A stretch of 44,967 bases of DNA from Prevotella sp. (GTDB taxonomy: Bacteria > Bacteroidota > Bacteroidia > Bacteroidales > Bacteroidaceae), in contig JAFZSR010000109.1 in NCBI GenBank assembly GCA_017619275.1, positions 1 to 44,967 on the forward strand. The letters run 5' to 3'. Below are positions 8,330 through 16,006 of the stretch, in pieces. A program made the position numbers and the translations under genes. Each line of letters starts with the position of its first letter. Positions within the stretch are counted from its first letter, which is position 1. The notes under the pieces were generated by a model that searched no databases, had not been told where the DNA came from, and saw only the letters and a list, made by a program, of their open reading frames with translations.

Positions 8330-8935
8330 TTACTGGCTAAGGAGCGACTTGTTGATTTGCTCGATATAGTCGAGCACCTCGTCGCGCCCTGTGCCTTTCT
8401 CGGCCGAGGTGATGAAATAAGGGGGCATCTCTTCCCAGGTCTCCAGCATCTTGGCCTTGTAGGCCTCAATGTTCTGCATCACCTTCGTGTGCGAAATCTT
8501 GTCGGCCTTGGTGAAGACGATGGAGAAAGGAACACTCGAAAGCCCCAGCCAGTTCATAAAGTCCATGTCGCTTGCCTGAGGCTCGAGCCTGACATCGACA
8601 AGGACAAAGGTGTTCACCAGCTGTTCGCGGCCAAGGATGTAGCCACGAATCATCTGGTCGAGCTTCTGCACCTCCTTCTTCGAGCGCTTGGCATAGCCAT
8701 AGCCCGGCAGGTCGACCAGGTACCACTCCTTATTTATAATAAAGTGATTGATGAGTAGCGTTTTTCCCGGGGTTGCCGAGGTCTTGGCCAGCCCTTTATG
8801 ACGGCACAACATGTTGATGAGGCTCGACTTGCCCACGTTACTTCGTCCGATGAAGGCGTATTCGGGCTTGGTGTCGGCAGGGCACATCGACACCATGGGT
8901 GAAGAAATCACGAAATCGGCGCTTTTTACTTCCAT
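8330..8935 (-). CDS. engB: Ribosome biogenesis GTPase EngB/YihA/YsxC
   Basis: Essential GTPase of large-subunit assembly, 201 residues, single G domain. Visible motifs: G1 GRSNVGKS (residues 30-37), the SATPGKT switch region, G3 DLPGYG, G4 TKAD and G5 SAEKG. Length and motif order match the family. The gene lies 9 bp upstream of the ABC-F start, in the middle of the minus-strand cluster. Confidence 0.97.
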   Translation of the reverse strand: MEVKSADFVISSPMVSMCPADTKPEYAFIGRSNVGKSSLINMLCRHKGLAKTSATPGKTLLINHFIINKEWYLVDLPGYGYAKRSKKEVQKLDQMIRGYILGREQLVNTFVLVDVRLEPQASDMDFMNWLGLSSVPFSIVFTKADKISHTKVMQNIEAYKAKMLETWEEMPPYFITSAEKGTGRDEVLDYIEQINKSLLSQ

Positions 8936-8962
8936 CGGGCCGTCAAGAGAGTGTGTTTGTGT

Positions 8963-9310
8963 TTATCTTATTCTATCGAGCGAGCGCACCACCTTCTCGT
9001 CGTGCACGATGCCCTTCCGTGCCATGACAAGTGCCAAGATGGCAACGGCGGGTAGCGCATAGTTCCAGTGCATGATTTCGGGAACGGCATAGAGCGCCAG
9101 CAGCACATACCACGCCAACAGGACCACGATGGGTAACAGGGTAAGCGCGGCCTGCAGGCGACGGTTCTTAAAGAGGGGAATGATGGCCAACGAAGCCACC
9201 GTTGCCACGATGAGCAACACAATCTGAAGGGTGGTGCCACCGCCGGCAATGATGCACACCAGGGCGCACAGGGCGGCCAGCAACAGATACCAAGTTTGTG
9301 GTCTTAGCAT
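8963..9310 (-). CDS. DUF4293-family membrane protein
   Basis: Small four-helix membrane protein of 115 residues matching the Bacteroidetes DUF4293 pattern: an N-terminal WYLLLA, four hydrophobic segments, and a C-terminal DEKVVRSLDRIR close to the family ending. The start at 9310 (MLRPQTWYLLLA) is preferred over an upstream ATG inside rpoZ, because the family begins directly with the first helix. It follows the rpoZ stop by 4 bp. Function is unknown; genomic pairing with rpoZ and bamD is common in this phylum. Confidence 0.85.
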   Translation of the reverse strand: MLRPQTWYLLLAALCALVCIIAGGGTTLQIVLLIVATVASLAIIPLFKNRRLQAALTLLPIVVLLAWYVLLALYAVPEIMHWNYALPAVAILALVMARKGIVHDEKVVRSLDRIR

Positions 9311-9314
9311 AGTC

Positions 9315-9659
9315 CTACATCTCCTCGGTTTGAGCGGCGGCTTCCCGCTGGGGGTCGCGCCAATAGACCTTGCCATCAACAAATTCCTGGGTGGCCAGCA
9401 ACGTGGGCTTGGGCAACTTTTCGTAATAGCGCGAAATTTCTATCTGCTCGCGATTCTCGAACACCTCTTCGAGCGAATCGTTGTAGCTAGCAAACTCGGC
9501 CAGCTTCTTCGACAGGTCTTCCTTAATCTGCACCGAAATCTGATTGGCACGCTTGGCAATGATGGCAACCGTCTGGTAGATGTTGCCCGTCTCATCGCAC
9601 AAATCCATAATGTTGCGCGTCACGGTATTCACCGGAGCCTTTGACTTTTTGTAATCCAT
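9315..9659 (-). CDS. rpoZ: RNA polymerase omega (Rpb6-like) subunit
   Basis: A 114-residue protein resembling the Bacteroidetes RNA polymerase Rpb6/omega subunit: an N-terminal segment containing the TGNIYQTVAIIAKRANQIS helix, then a helix with KEDLSKKLAEFASY and an acidic C-terminus. The family helps RNA polymerase assembly. It is encoded between bamD and DUF4293, the usual Bacteroidales arrangement. A 129-bp inverted-repeat element separates it from bamD, and I see no convincing separate promoter there. Confidence 0.88.
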   Translation of the reverse strand: MDYKKSKAPVNTVTRNIMDLCDETGNIYQTVAIIAKRANQISVQIKEDLSKKLAEFASYNDSLEEVFENREQIEISRYYEKLPKPTLLATQEFVDGKVYWRDPQREAAAQTEEM

Positions 9660-9669
9660 TTTTTTCTTT

Positions 9670-9798
9670 GCCCCCTAAGTTAGGGGGTTGAGGGTCTGAA
9701 CAAGCGAAAATACAAACCCATTTTTGTTCATTTATATCATATTCAGGGGATTGGCAGTCTGCGCTTGTTCAGACCCCCAACCCCCTAACTTAGGGGGC
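9670..9798. repeat. Composite inverted-repeat (REPIN/MITE-like) element between bamD and rpoZ
   Basis: A 37-bp arm at 9670-9706 is the reverse complement of 9762-9798 with one mismatch. Each arm itself contains the palindrome CCCCCTAAGTTAGGGGG (or its equivalent), followed by GTCTGAACAAGCG. The 55-bp centre is AT-rich. The element fills almost the whole bamD-rpoZ gap (9660-9804) within the operon. Box-spacer-inverted-box architecture matches the elements inside CCA transferase and beta-galactosidase, although the box sequence is different. Confidence 0.85.
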
Positions 9799-9804
9799 TT
9801 AGGT

Positions 9805-10632
9805 TCAATCCCCCACCACCTTCTTGCACTTGGCGATGAACTTCTGCGCCATCGTCACGTTCTTGGAATCGGGAAATTCGTTGATGAAGCCATAGCACTC
9901 GTCCTCGGCGTCGCGATAGCGTTCCAGGCGCTTGTCGGTGGAGGAGTTCTCGGCCAGCTCGAACTTGCTCTTCATCACAATCACCGAGAAGTCCTCGCGC
10001 CACTTCGAGTAGGGATAGTCCTTCAGGGCGTTCTGGGCGGTGATGATGCTGGCAATGTAGTTGCTCTCATTGTTCGAGTTGATGTTGCCGAAATAGCCTC
10101 CCAGATTGTAGTAGAGCTGTGCCGAGAGCAGTTCCTTCTGCACCAGCTTGTCCTGCAACTCAAAGAGGCGCTCCTGTGCCTTGGGTCGGAGTTCGCTCTC
10201 GGGGAAGAAATCGAGGAATTGCTGATAGGCGTTGATGGCACCGATGGTGGGCGTCTGGTCGAGTCGAGGCTCGGGCGCTCCTTCATAGAGCGACTGGCCC
10301 ACATAGAAAGACGCCTGCTCGGCATAGTCGCCCTTAGGATAGGTCTGGTAATACTTCTTGAAGGTGGCCGATGCCGACTCGTAGTCGGCGTTCATATACT
10401 CGCTCATGGCCAGCATATAAAGAGCTTCCTCGGCATCGTCGTGACCTTTCTTTTGCGTTATGAGTTCGAGCAGGAGCGTAGAGGCACGACCATACTTGCC
10501 CTCGGCAAAACTCTGCTTGGCATATTCATAGCGATAATCCATGTCTGTGGTCTTGTAAACCTTGTTGAACTCGGCAGCACAACCCGTGAGCAAGAAGGCC
10601 AAAAGCCCCACAACAATTATTCCTTTGTTCAT
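9805..10632 (-). CDS. bamD: Outer membrane assembly lipoprotein BamD
   Basis: BamD/YfiO-type component of the beta-barrel assembly machinery, 275 residues, anchored in the outer membrane from the periplasmic side. The signal peptide MNKGIIVVGLLAFLLTGC ends in a lipobox with Cys18. It is followed by TPR-like helix pairs (YEYAKQSFAEGKYGRASTLL, ALYMLAMSEYMNADYESASA, AYQQFLDFFPESELRPKAQE). The start at 10632 gives the proper lipoprotein signal; an ATG 11 codons upstream lies in the promoter. It is the first gene of the ten-gene minus-strand cluster. Confidence 0.95.
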   Translation of the reverse strand: MNKGIIVVGLLAFLLTGCAAEFNKVYKTTDMDYRYEYAKQSFAEGKYGRASTLLLELITQKKGHDDAEEALYMLAMSEYMNADYESASATFKKYYQTYPKGDYAEQASFYVGQSLYEGAPEPRLDQTPTIGAINAYQQFLDFFPESELRPKAQERLFELQDKLVQKELLSAQLYYNLGGYFGNINSNNESNYIASIITAQNALKDYPYSKWREDFSVIVMKSKFELAENSSTDKRLERYRDAEDECYGFINEFPDSKNVTMAQKFIAKCKKVVGD

Positions 10633-10651
10633 GTTCTTTGAATTTCGGAGT

Positions 10652-10683
10652 GCAAAATTAGCCATTTTTGTTCAAATGGCAAA
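10652..10683 (-). promoter_or_regulatory. Promoter of bamD cluster
   Basis: On the minus strand TTTG (10683-10680) is followed after 19 bp by TAATTTTGC (10660-10652). This matches the Bacteroidetes primary sigma consensus TTTG-N19-21-TAnnTTTG. The start codon is about 20 bp downstream. Confidence 0.75.
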
Positions 10684-10836
10684 AAGTTTATCACTTTTTT
10701 TACAGCACGTTACCAAGTTTTCACAGTTACCAATACGATAAGTAACCGTTAAATAATGACTTGGGACGATTAAGGAGGTCGTGCGTCAAAGCATGACACC
10801 CGGCAGCAGATTAACGCCCGACGGCTCAAAATGTCT
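10684..10836. other. Intergenic, no feature seen
   Basis: This stretch lies between the bamD promoter and the 21-bp repeat array. I see no ORF, hairpin or promoter of note. It contains only two loosely similar GTTACCAA copies (near 10709 and 10726). Confidence 0.5.
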
Positions 10837-10920
10837 AAACTACGTCGTAAAATACATAAATCATGTCGCAAGCTTTATAAACTACGTCGTAAAATATAAA
10901 AACCACGTCGTAAAATGAAA
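10837..10920. repeat. Array of four 21-bp tandem units (copy A)
   Basis: Four consecutive units of exactly 21 bp start at 10837, 10858, 10879 and 10900. Each begins AAAC or AAAT, has a TACGTCGTAAAAT-like core, and ends in A/T. The core CTACGTCGTA is close to a palindrome. An array with the same unit length, unit number and core is found at 34147-34230. A period of two helical turns would put each copy on the same face of DNA, as expected for cooperative protein binding. A terminator follows directly. Confidence 0.85.
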
Positions 10921-10922
10921 AA

Positions 10923-10980
10923 TTGGAGCGCGAGCGTTTTTCAAAAGGGATTGGCTTTTTGAAAAACGCTCGCGCTCCAA
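10923..10980 (-). terminator. Long perfect hairpin, terminator of first outer-membrane barrel gene
   Basis: A 24-bp perfect stem (10923-10946 with 10957-10980, loop of 10) contains GGAGCGCGAGCG and its complement plus TTTTTCAAAA arms. On the minus strand it lies 48 bp after the stop of the outer-membrane gene and is followed by AATTTTTC, so it fits an intrinsic terminator. Its size could also make it an RNA processing site. Confidence 0.7.
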
Positions 10981-11028
10981 ATATCTGCGAATAAATCTTG
11001 TTCTGTAGCGTATTAAGGAGAAAGGGGA

Positions 11029-14000
11029 TTAGAAGCGTCCGGGGCCACCGAAGCCACCGCCACCGCCAAAGCCGCCGCCTCCGCCGAAGCCACCGCCGCC
11101 ACGGTTGCCACCACGGCCGCCACCGCCGCCGAAGCCGCCACCAGGCATTCCCATGCCCATGCCGCCCATCATGCCATTGCGCATGCCACGGCGAGCCTCG
11201 CGTGTTCCAAAGAGATTCAGACGATAGCTGGCGCGGAACATGATGTAGCTGGTGATGGCGTTGTACTCGTTATCGGTACGGGCCATGGCGCTGATGGTGC
11301 GCGAGAAGTTCGACTGCCTACCCAGGATGTCGAAGAACTGGAGCATGAGCGTGAGGGGCTTGCCCTTAAGGAGACTATGCGAGATCTGAGCGTTCCAGAT
11401 GAGCTCGTTGGTGTTCATCGAGGCATCGGAGTAGCCACGACGGCTATTCATGCCCATGTCGGTGGCAATCTGCGTACCCCAAGGCATGTAAATCGTGGTA
11501 TTGAAGCCGTAGGCAAAGCTCCAGGTGTCGAGGTCCGACTTGGGCTGCAGCTTGTTGCGGGTGTGGTTGTAGCTAAACGAACCGTTGAGTTCCACTTCCA
11601 ACCAGTCGTTGCGGAAGGTAAGGCCGAGACGGCTACCGATGTTGTTCGAGTTGGTGACATTCTTCACGGCCTCCTTGTTCTGGTCGAGATAGCTCACACG
11701 GTGGTTGTAGTTGTCGTTGAGCGAAATGCTGTAGCTGAAGAGGCCCAGCGAGTCGATGGCCGAGTTCCACATGATGTTGGCGCCGGCGTTCCAGTTGCCA
11801 TTGATGTTTTCGGGCCTCGATGTGCGTCCACCCGTCTTCAGGTCGTAAGTCACCTTGTTGGCGATGCTGTTTGCCGTGGTCGAGAAGTTGGCGTTGGCAT
11901 TGATCATCTGCTGGCGTGCCATAAAGTAGTCGTTGTAGCGCAGGTTGAAACTCTGTGTGAACGAGGGCTTCAGGTCGGGGTTACCGGTAGTCTTGTTCAG
12001 GGGGTCGGTATCGTCGTTGATGACGAGCAGCTGATCTATCGACGGCTGGCTGGTGCTGCCTCGGTACTCGAAGCGCATGTTACCCTGTTGCGAGATGCGC
12101 CAGCGGAAATTGGCCGTAGGACTCCAGTTGGTCACATTGCGCTTCACGATGGTGTCGACGCCCAGATAGCGCTGGGTGTACTCCGACGTCTGGGGAATGA
12201 ATTGCACGCCCACGTTGAAGTCGTAGGTGTTGCGGATGAAGCGCAACATCACCTCGCCCGTGTGGATGTAGTTCTCGTAGGCCGAGTAGCGGCTCTGGTC
12301 CTTGCTATAATAGCTGTCGCCAACCTCAGGGTTATAGCCTCTGTTCACCAGGTTGAAGTATTCGCTCCACGAGCGGTAGTGGGGATAGGCAACCATGTTG
12401 TTGAAGTCGAATTTCTTTGTGGGGTCGGAGAGGAGCGGGTCGGAGTAGTCGAAGGTGGCACGGTCGTTCTCGTTGTTACGATACTGGAAGGTGTAGCTGA
12501 ACTGGAGGAACGTGGCGTAGGCGATGGGCTCACTATAGGTGGCTCGCACACTGTAGTCCCATGACTTGGTGGGGGTCAGGTTATAGCGGTTAGTTTGGTA
12601 ATCAGAAATACCGCTAACGCCATTGAACGTGGCTGTTCCCTGGAAAAGGTGTGTCCAGCTGCTCGACAGCTGCTGGTTTTCATTGTTGCTGTAGTTACCA
12701 GTAAACTGCAGGGTGAGGTTGCGCCCCGTGCCGCTCAGCAGTCGATTCACCATGAGCGTACCACCCAGTCGTTTGTTCTCGCCGTAGGAGAGCGTCTTGT
12801 TGTTGCTTCCGTTGACAATGATACTGCTCAGGTCGCCACCAGTCTTCACAATCTCGTTCATGATGGCAGACGTCAACTGGTAGTCGACACGGCCATAGGG
12901 GTCCTCGTTGAACGTGGCCGAAGTGTTCCAGCTGCGACCGTCGTTGGTGGAATAGCTCCACTGCGGACGGAAGCTGATGTTCCAAAGCGTGTCGGGGGTC
13001 CACTCGATGCGTCCGTTTGCGCTCCAGCTATTGGAACGCGAGAAGCTCTGGTTCACCGAGTTCTGGAACGAAGAGGTATTCTCTCCCACGAAGTTCTCGC
13101 TGGAGCGACGCGACCAGGTGTCGCCATCGCGGTGGTTCCAGTTCACGCTGGCCTGTGCAATCACCTTGTTGGTCTTCTCATAGTTCAGGTTCACCATGCC
13201 GGTCTTGGTGGCGTTCAGTCCGCCGCCTCCCATACCGCCGCCACCGCCATAGCGTCGGCCACCGCCACCCATGCCCTCGTTGGCGTTGGCGGCATTGCCC
13301 ATAGCCATAATGCGGTAGTCGTTTTTCATATACATACCGAAGAGGCGGCTGGTGTAGCGGTCCTTCGTGCCCACGCCCAGGTCGATGTTGACCATTGTAC
13401 CACGGTTCATGCCAGCACGCAGACCGAAGTCGAGCACCGTCTGCTCATTGCCGTCGTCGATACCGGTGATACGGGCCAGGTCGCTCTTCTCATCGTAGGC
13501 GCGGATGCGCTCCACAATGTTGGCGGGCAGGTTCTTCAGGGCTGTCTGGGCATCGCCAAACTCCTTATTGTCCACCTTAATCTTACTCACCTGCTTGCCG
13601 TTGATCTTGATGTTGCCACTCTCGTCGACCTCGGCACCGGGGAGGCGCTTTACCAGCTCCTCAACGACGGAGCCTTCAGGGGTCTTAAAGGCGTCGGCAT
13701 TATAAATCAACGTGTCGCCCTTCGTCTGCACGCGGGCGATGTTCTTCACCACCTCGATGCCCTTCAGCATCTTCGAGTCGGTCTCAATGGTAAGGGTTCC
13801 CAAGCGCTGGGGTTGTCCGCTGACGGTGATGTTACGGAACAAGGGCTTGTAGCCCACGTAGGTGACGCGCAACACAAATTGTCCATCTCTGGGGGCGTTG
13901 ATCGAGAACTGTCCACTCAGATTGGTCACGCCATTGCTCACCAAAGCACTGTCCTGCCTGTTCAGCAGGGCAACGGTGGCTTGGATAACGGGTTCTTGCA

Positions 14001-14097
14001 ATTCTTTGTCAATGACGGTACCACTAACGGTGCGCTGCGCTTGAACGGAGAGGGCCGCCTGCAGCATTACGGCCATCACGAGTAATAATCGTTTCAT
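11029..14097 (-). CDS. Outer-membrane beta-barrel protein with carboxypeptidase-like N-domain and Gly-rich tail
   Basis: TonB-receptor-like outer-membrane barrel (OMP_b-brl_3 type), 1022 residues. A signal peptide (to about QAQ at 21) precedes a carboxypeptidase-regulatory-like Ig fold (RTVSGTVIDKELQEPVIQAT, residues about 22-105). A plug-like segment follows with GDTLIYNADAFKTPEGSVVE, LPGAEVDESG and INGKQV, then a long barrel. Unusual are a Gly-rich loop near residues 265-290 and a C-terminal tail of about 50 residues made almost only of Gly, Arg, Met and Phe (MGMGMPGGGFGGGGG...), encoded by GCC/ACC-rich tandem DNA at 11035-11150. The very last residue is still Phe, as is usual for barrel recognition. 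It is a paralogue of the plus-strand barrel at 16007. The substrate is unknown; no SusD partner is present. Confidence 0.9.
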   Translation of the reverse strand: MKRLLLVMAVMLQAALSVQAQRTVSGTVIDKELQEPVIQATVALLNRQDSALVSNGVTNLSGQFSINAPRDGQFVLRVTYVGYKPLFRNITVSGQPQRLGTLTIETDSKMLKGIEVVKNIARVQTKGDTLIYNADAFKTPEGSVVEELVKRLPGAEVDESGNIKINGKQVSKIKVDNKEFGDAQTALKNLPANIVERIRAYDEKSDLARITGIDDGNEQTVLDFGLRAGMNRGTMVNIDLGVGTKDRYTSRLFGMYMKNDYRIMAMGNAANANEGMGGGGRRYGGGGGMGGGGLNATKTGMVNLNYEKTNKVIAQASVNWNHRDGDTWSRRSSENFVGENTSSFQNSVNQSFSRSNSWSANGRIEWTPDTLWNISFRPQWSYSTNDGRSWNTSATFNEDPYGRVDYQLTSAIMNEIVKTGGDLSSIIVNGSNNKTLSYGENKRLGGTLMVNRLLSGTGRNLTLQFTGNYSNNENQQLSSSWTHLFQGTATFNGVSGISDYQTNRYNLTPTKSWDYSVRATYSEPIAYATFLQFSYTFQYRNNENDRATFDYSDPLLSDPTKKFDFNNMVAYPHYRSWSEYFNLVNRGYNPEVGDSYYSKDQSRYSAYENYIHTGEVMLRFIRNTYDFNVGVQFIPQTSEYTQRYLGVDTIVKRNVTNWSPTANFRWRISQQGNMRFEYRGSTSQPSIDQLLVINDDTDPLNKTTGNPDLKPSFTQSFNLRYNDYFMARQQMINANANFSTTANSIANKVTYDLKTGGRTSRPENINGNWNAGANIMWNSAIDSLGLFSYSISLNDNYNHRVSYLDQNKEAVKNVTNSNNIGSRLGLTFRNDWLEVELNGSFSYNHTRNKLQPKSDLDTWSFAYGFNTTIYMPWGTQIATDMGMNSRRGYSDASMNTNELIWNAQISHSLLKGKPLTLMLQFFDILGRQSNFSRTISAMARTDNEYNAITSYIMFRASYRLNLFGTREARRGMRNGMMGGMGMGMPGGGFGGGGGRGGNRGGGGFGGGGGFGGGGGFGGPGRF

Positions 14098-14170
14098 ATT
14101 AACTAATATTGTAATTTCTACGCTTTATGACGAAAGGAGTATAAGAAGGTTTAAAAATTGCCAAAATAAA

Positions 14171-14203
14171 TTTGGCTTTTCAAGCTTTTCTTCGTACCTT
14201 TGC
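14171..14203 (+). promoter_or_regulatory. Promoter of uxaB
   Basis: TTTG (14171-14174), 20 bp, TACCTTTGC (14195-14203): an excellent match to the Bacteroidetes promoter. It leaves a leader of about 35 nt before ATG 14246. The string TTTCTTCGTACCTTTGCA is repeated exactly at 15983-16000 in front of the second barrel gene. Confidence 0.8.
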
Positions 14204-14245
14204 AGCTACATTTCAATTAACTTACAAACTAATAAGCATTAGAAA

Positions 14246-15688
14246 ATGTTGAAACCACTTAACAAGCACTTCGCTCCCAAGAGTGTGATGCCCGAAAAGG
14301 TCATCCAGTTTGGTGAGGGAAATTTTCTCCGCGCATTCGTGGATTGGATCATCTGGAACATGGACCAGAAGACAAATTTCAACGGCTCCGTCGTAGTGGT
14401 GCAGCCCTTGGCCAACGGCATGGTTGACTGGCTCAATGGGCAAGACTGCCTCTATCACGTGAACTTGCAGGGACGCGAGAACGGCAAGCCGGTGAACACC
14501 CTTGAGCGCATCGATGTCATCAGCCGTTGCCTCAACCCCTATTCGCAGAACGACGCGTACATGGCCCTGGCCGACCAGCCCGAGATTCGCTTCGTCATTA
14601 GCAACACCACCGAGGCCGGCATCGCCTTCGACCCCGAGTGCAAGCTCGACGACAAGCCCGCCGCCTCCTACCCCGGCAAGCTGGTGCAACTGCTCTATCG
14701 CCGCTATCAGACCTTCAACGGCGACCCCACGAAGGGACTCATCATCTTCCCGTGCGAACTTATCTTCCTCAACGGACACGTGCTGAAGGATTGCATCCGC
14801 AAGTACATCGACCTATGGCAGCTGCCCGAGGGCTTCCGCCAGTGGTTCGAGAATGCTTGCGGCGTCTATGCCACGCTCGTCGACCGTATCGTGCCGGGCT
14901 TCCCCCGCAAGGAGATTGCGCAGATTCAGGAGAAGATTGGCTATCGCGATAACCTGGTGGTTCAGGCCGAGAACTTCCACCTATGGGTCATCGAGGCCCC
15001 GAAGAGCGTGGAGCAGGAGTTCCCCGCCGACAAGGCTGGCCTGCATGTGCTCTTCGTGCCATCCGAGGAACCCTACCACAAGCGGAAGGTCACTCTCCTC
15101 AATGGCCCGCACACCGTGCTCTCGCCTGTGGCCTTCCTCAGCGGCGTGAACATTGTGCGCGATGCTTGCCAGCACGAGGTCATCGGCAAGTACATCCACA
15201 AGGTGCAGTTCGACGAGCTGATGCAAACGCTCGACCTGCCCATCGAGGAGCTGGAGAAATTCGCCAGCGACGTGCTGGAGCGCTTCGATAACCCCTTTGT
15301 CGACCACGCCGTTACGAGCATTATGCTCAATAGTTTCCCGAAGTTCCAAGCACGCGACCTACCCGGCGTGAAAACCTATCTGGAGCGCAAGGGTGAGCTG
15401 CCTCGTGGACTGGTGTTCGGACTGGCCGCCATCATCACCTACTACAAGGGAGGAAAACGGGCCGACGGTACCGAGATCACACCCAACGACGACCCGAAGA
15501 TCATCGAATTGCTTCAGCAACTCTGGGCTACGGGCGACACGCAGAAGGTAGCCGACGGCGTGCTCGGCGCATCGTTCATCTGGCAGGAAGACCTCAACAA
15601 GGTGGCAGGCCTTAACGCCCTCGTGAAGCAGTATCTCGACCTCATTCAAGACAGAGGCATGCTGGAGGCCGTCAAAGCCATTCTTTGA
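14246..15688 (+). CDS. uxaB: Tagaturonate reductase (altronate oxidoreductase)
   Basis: NAD-dependent reductase converting tagaturonate to altronate in the galacturonate branch of pectin catabolism; cytoplasmic, 480 residues, normal length. Family signatures seen: IQFGEGNFLRAFVDWII (dinucleotide-binding N-terminus), VISNTTEAGIAF, GLIIFPCELIFLNGHVLKD, DRIVPGFPRKE and HKVQFDELM. The stop codon TGA at 15686-15688 lies where the heptamer repeats begin, followed by a strong terminator. The rest of the galacturonate pathway (uxaC, uxaA, kdgK) is not in this window; the neighbouring GH105 enzyme supports a pectin role. Confidence 0.96.
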   Translation: MLKPLNKHFAPKSVMPEKVIQFGEGNFLRAFVDWIIWNMDQKTNFNGSVVVVQPLANGMVDWLNGQDCLYHVNLQGRENGKPVNTLERIDVISRCLNPYSQNDAYMALADQPEIRFVISNTTEAGIAFDPECKLDDKPAASYPGKLVQLLYRRYQTFNGDPTKGLIIFPCELIFLNGHVLKDCIRKYIDLWQLPEGFRQWFENACGVYATLVDRIVPGFPRKEIAQIQEKIGYRDNLVVQAENFHLWVIEAPKSVEQEFPADKAGLHVLFVPSEEPYHKRKVTLLNGPHTVLSPVAFLSGVNIVRDACQHEVIGKYIHKVQFDELMQTLDLPIEELEKFASDVLERFDNPFVDHAVTSIMLNSFPKFQARDLPGVKTYLERKGELPRGLVFGLAAIITYYKGGKRADGTEITPNDDPKIIELLQQLWATGDTQKVADGVLGASFIWQEDLNKVAGLNALVKQYLDLIQDRGMLEAVKAIL

Positions 15689-15808
15689 CTATAGAGCGAG
15701 GACTATAGACTGTAGACTGTAGACTATAGACTGTAGACTGTAGACTATAGACTGTAGACTATAGACTGTAGACTATAGACTGTAGACTGTAGACTATAGA
15801 CTATAGAT
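15685..15808. repeat. TAGACTR heptamer array 1
   Basis: A run of 7-bp units TAGACTG or TAGACTA, continuous from about 15701 to 15808 (roughly 15 units), with degenerate copies from 15685. It starts at the uxaB stop codon and ends just before the terminator, so it would form the 3-prime untranslated region of uxaB. Confidence 0.9.
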
Positions 15809-15813
15809 ATTTT

Positions 15814-15849
15814 AAAAAGATGGGAAGTCTTGATGGCTTCCCTCTTTTT
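15814..15849 (+). terminator. Terminator of uxaB
   Basis: AAAAAGA-T-GGGAAG (15814-15827) pairs with CTTCCC-TCTTTTT (15837-15849) around a 9-nt loop: 13 bp with one bulge and a U-rich 3-prime arm. This is a classic intrinsic terminator, also usable from the other strand. Confidence 0.85.
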
Positions 15850-15874
15850 GTTTTCGCGCGTACGCGCATAATTA

Positions 15875-15952
15875 ATGTCTAAAGTCTATCGTCTACAGTC
15901 TAAAGTCTATAGTCTAAAGTCTAGTCCATCATCTAAAGTCTATAAGGTTTTT
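15875..15952. repeat. TAGACTR heptamer array 2, opposite orientation
   Basis: Units of AAAGTCT, ATAGTCT, ACAGTCT (reverse complement of the TAGACT family) fill 15875-15952 upstream of the second barrel gene. Together with array 1 it forms large imperfect inverted repeats around the uxaB terminator. It is in frame with the downstream gene but upstream of the likely start. Confidence 0.8.
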
Positions 15953-15989
15953 TATGGGATAGGTGCTTCGTTATTCCAGCATTTCTTCG

Positions 15990-15998
15990 TACCTTTGC
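15990..15998 (+). promoter_or_regulatory. Promoter -7 element of second barrel gene
   Basis: TACCTTTGC at 15990-15998 within TTTCTTCGTACCTTTGCA, identical to the uxaB promoter core. No clear TTTG -33 element is seen upstream, only heptamer-array sequence. Transcription would start only a few bases before ATG 16007, giving a nearly leaderless mRNA. Confidence 0.6.
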
Positions 15999-16006
15999 AC
16001 CCAATT

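Noticed and set aside
15685-15808. CRISPR array
   Set aside because: Units are 7 bp with no unique spacers, and no cas genes are present.
15875-16006. Upstream extension of the second barrel protein
   Set aside because: The open frame is translated TAGACT repeats (SKVYRLQSKVYSL...) and precedes both the promoter and the signal peptide.
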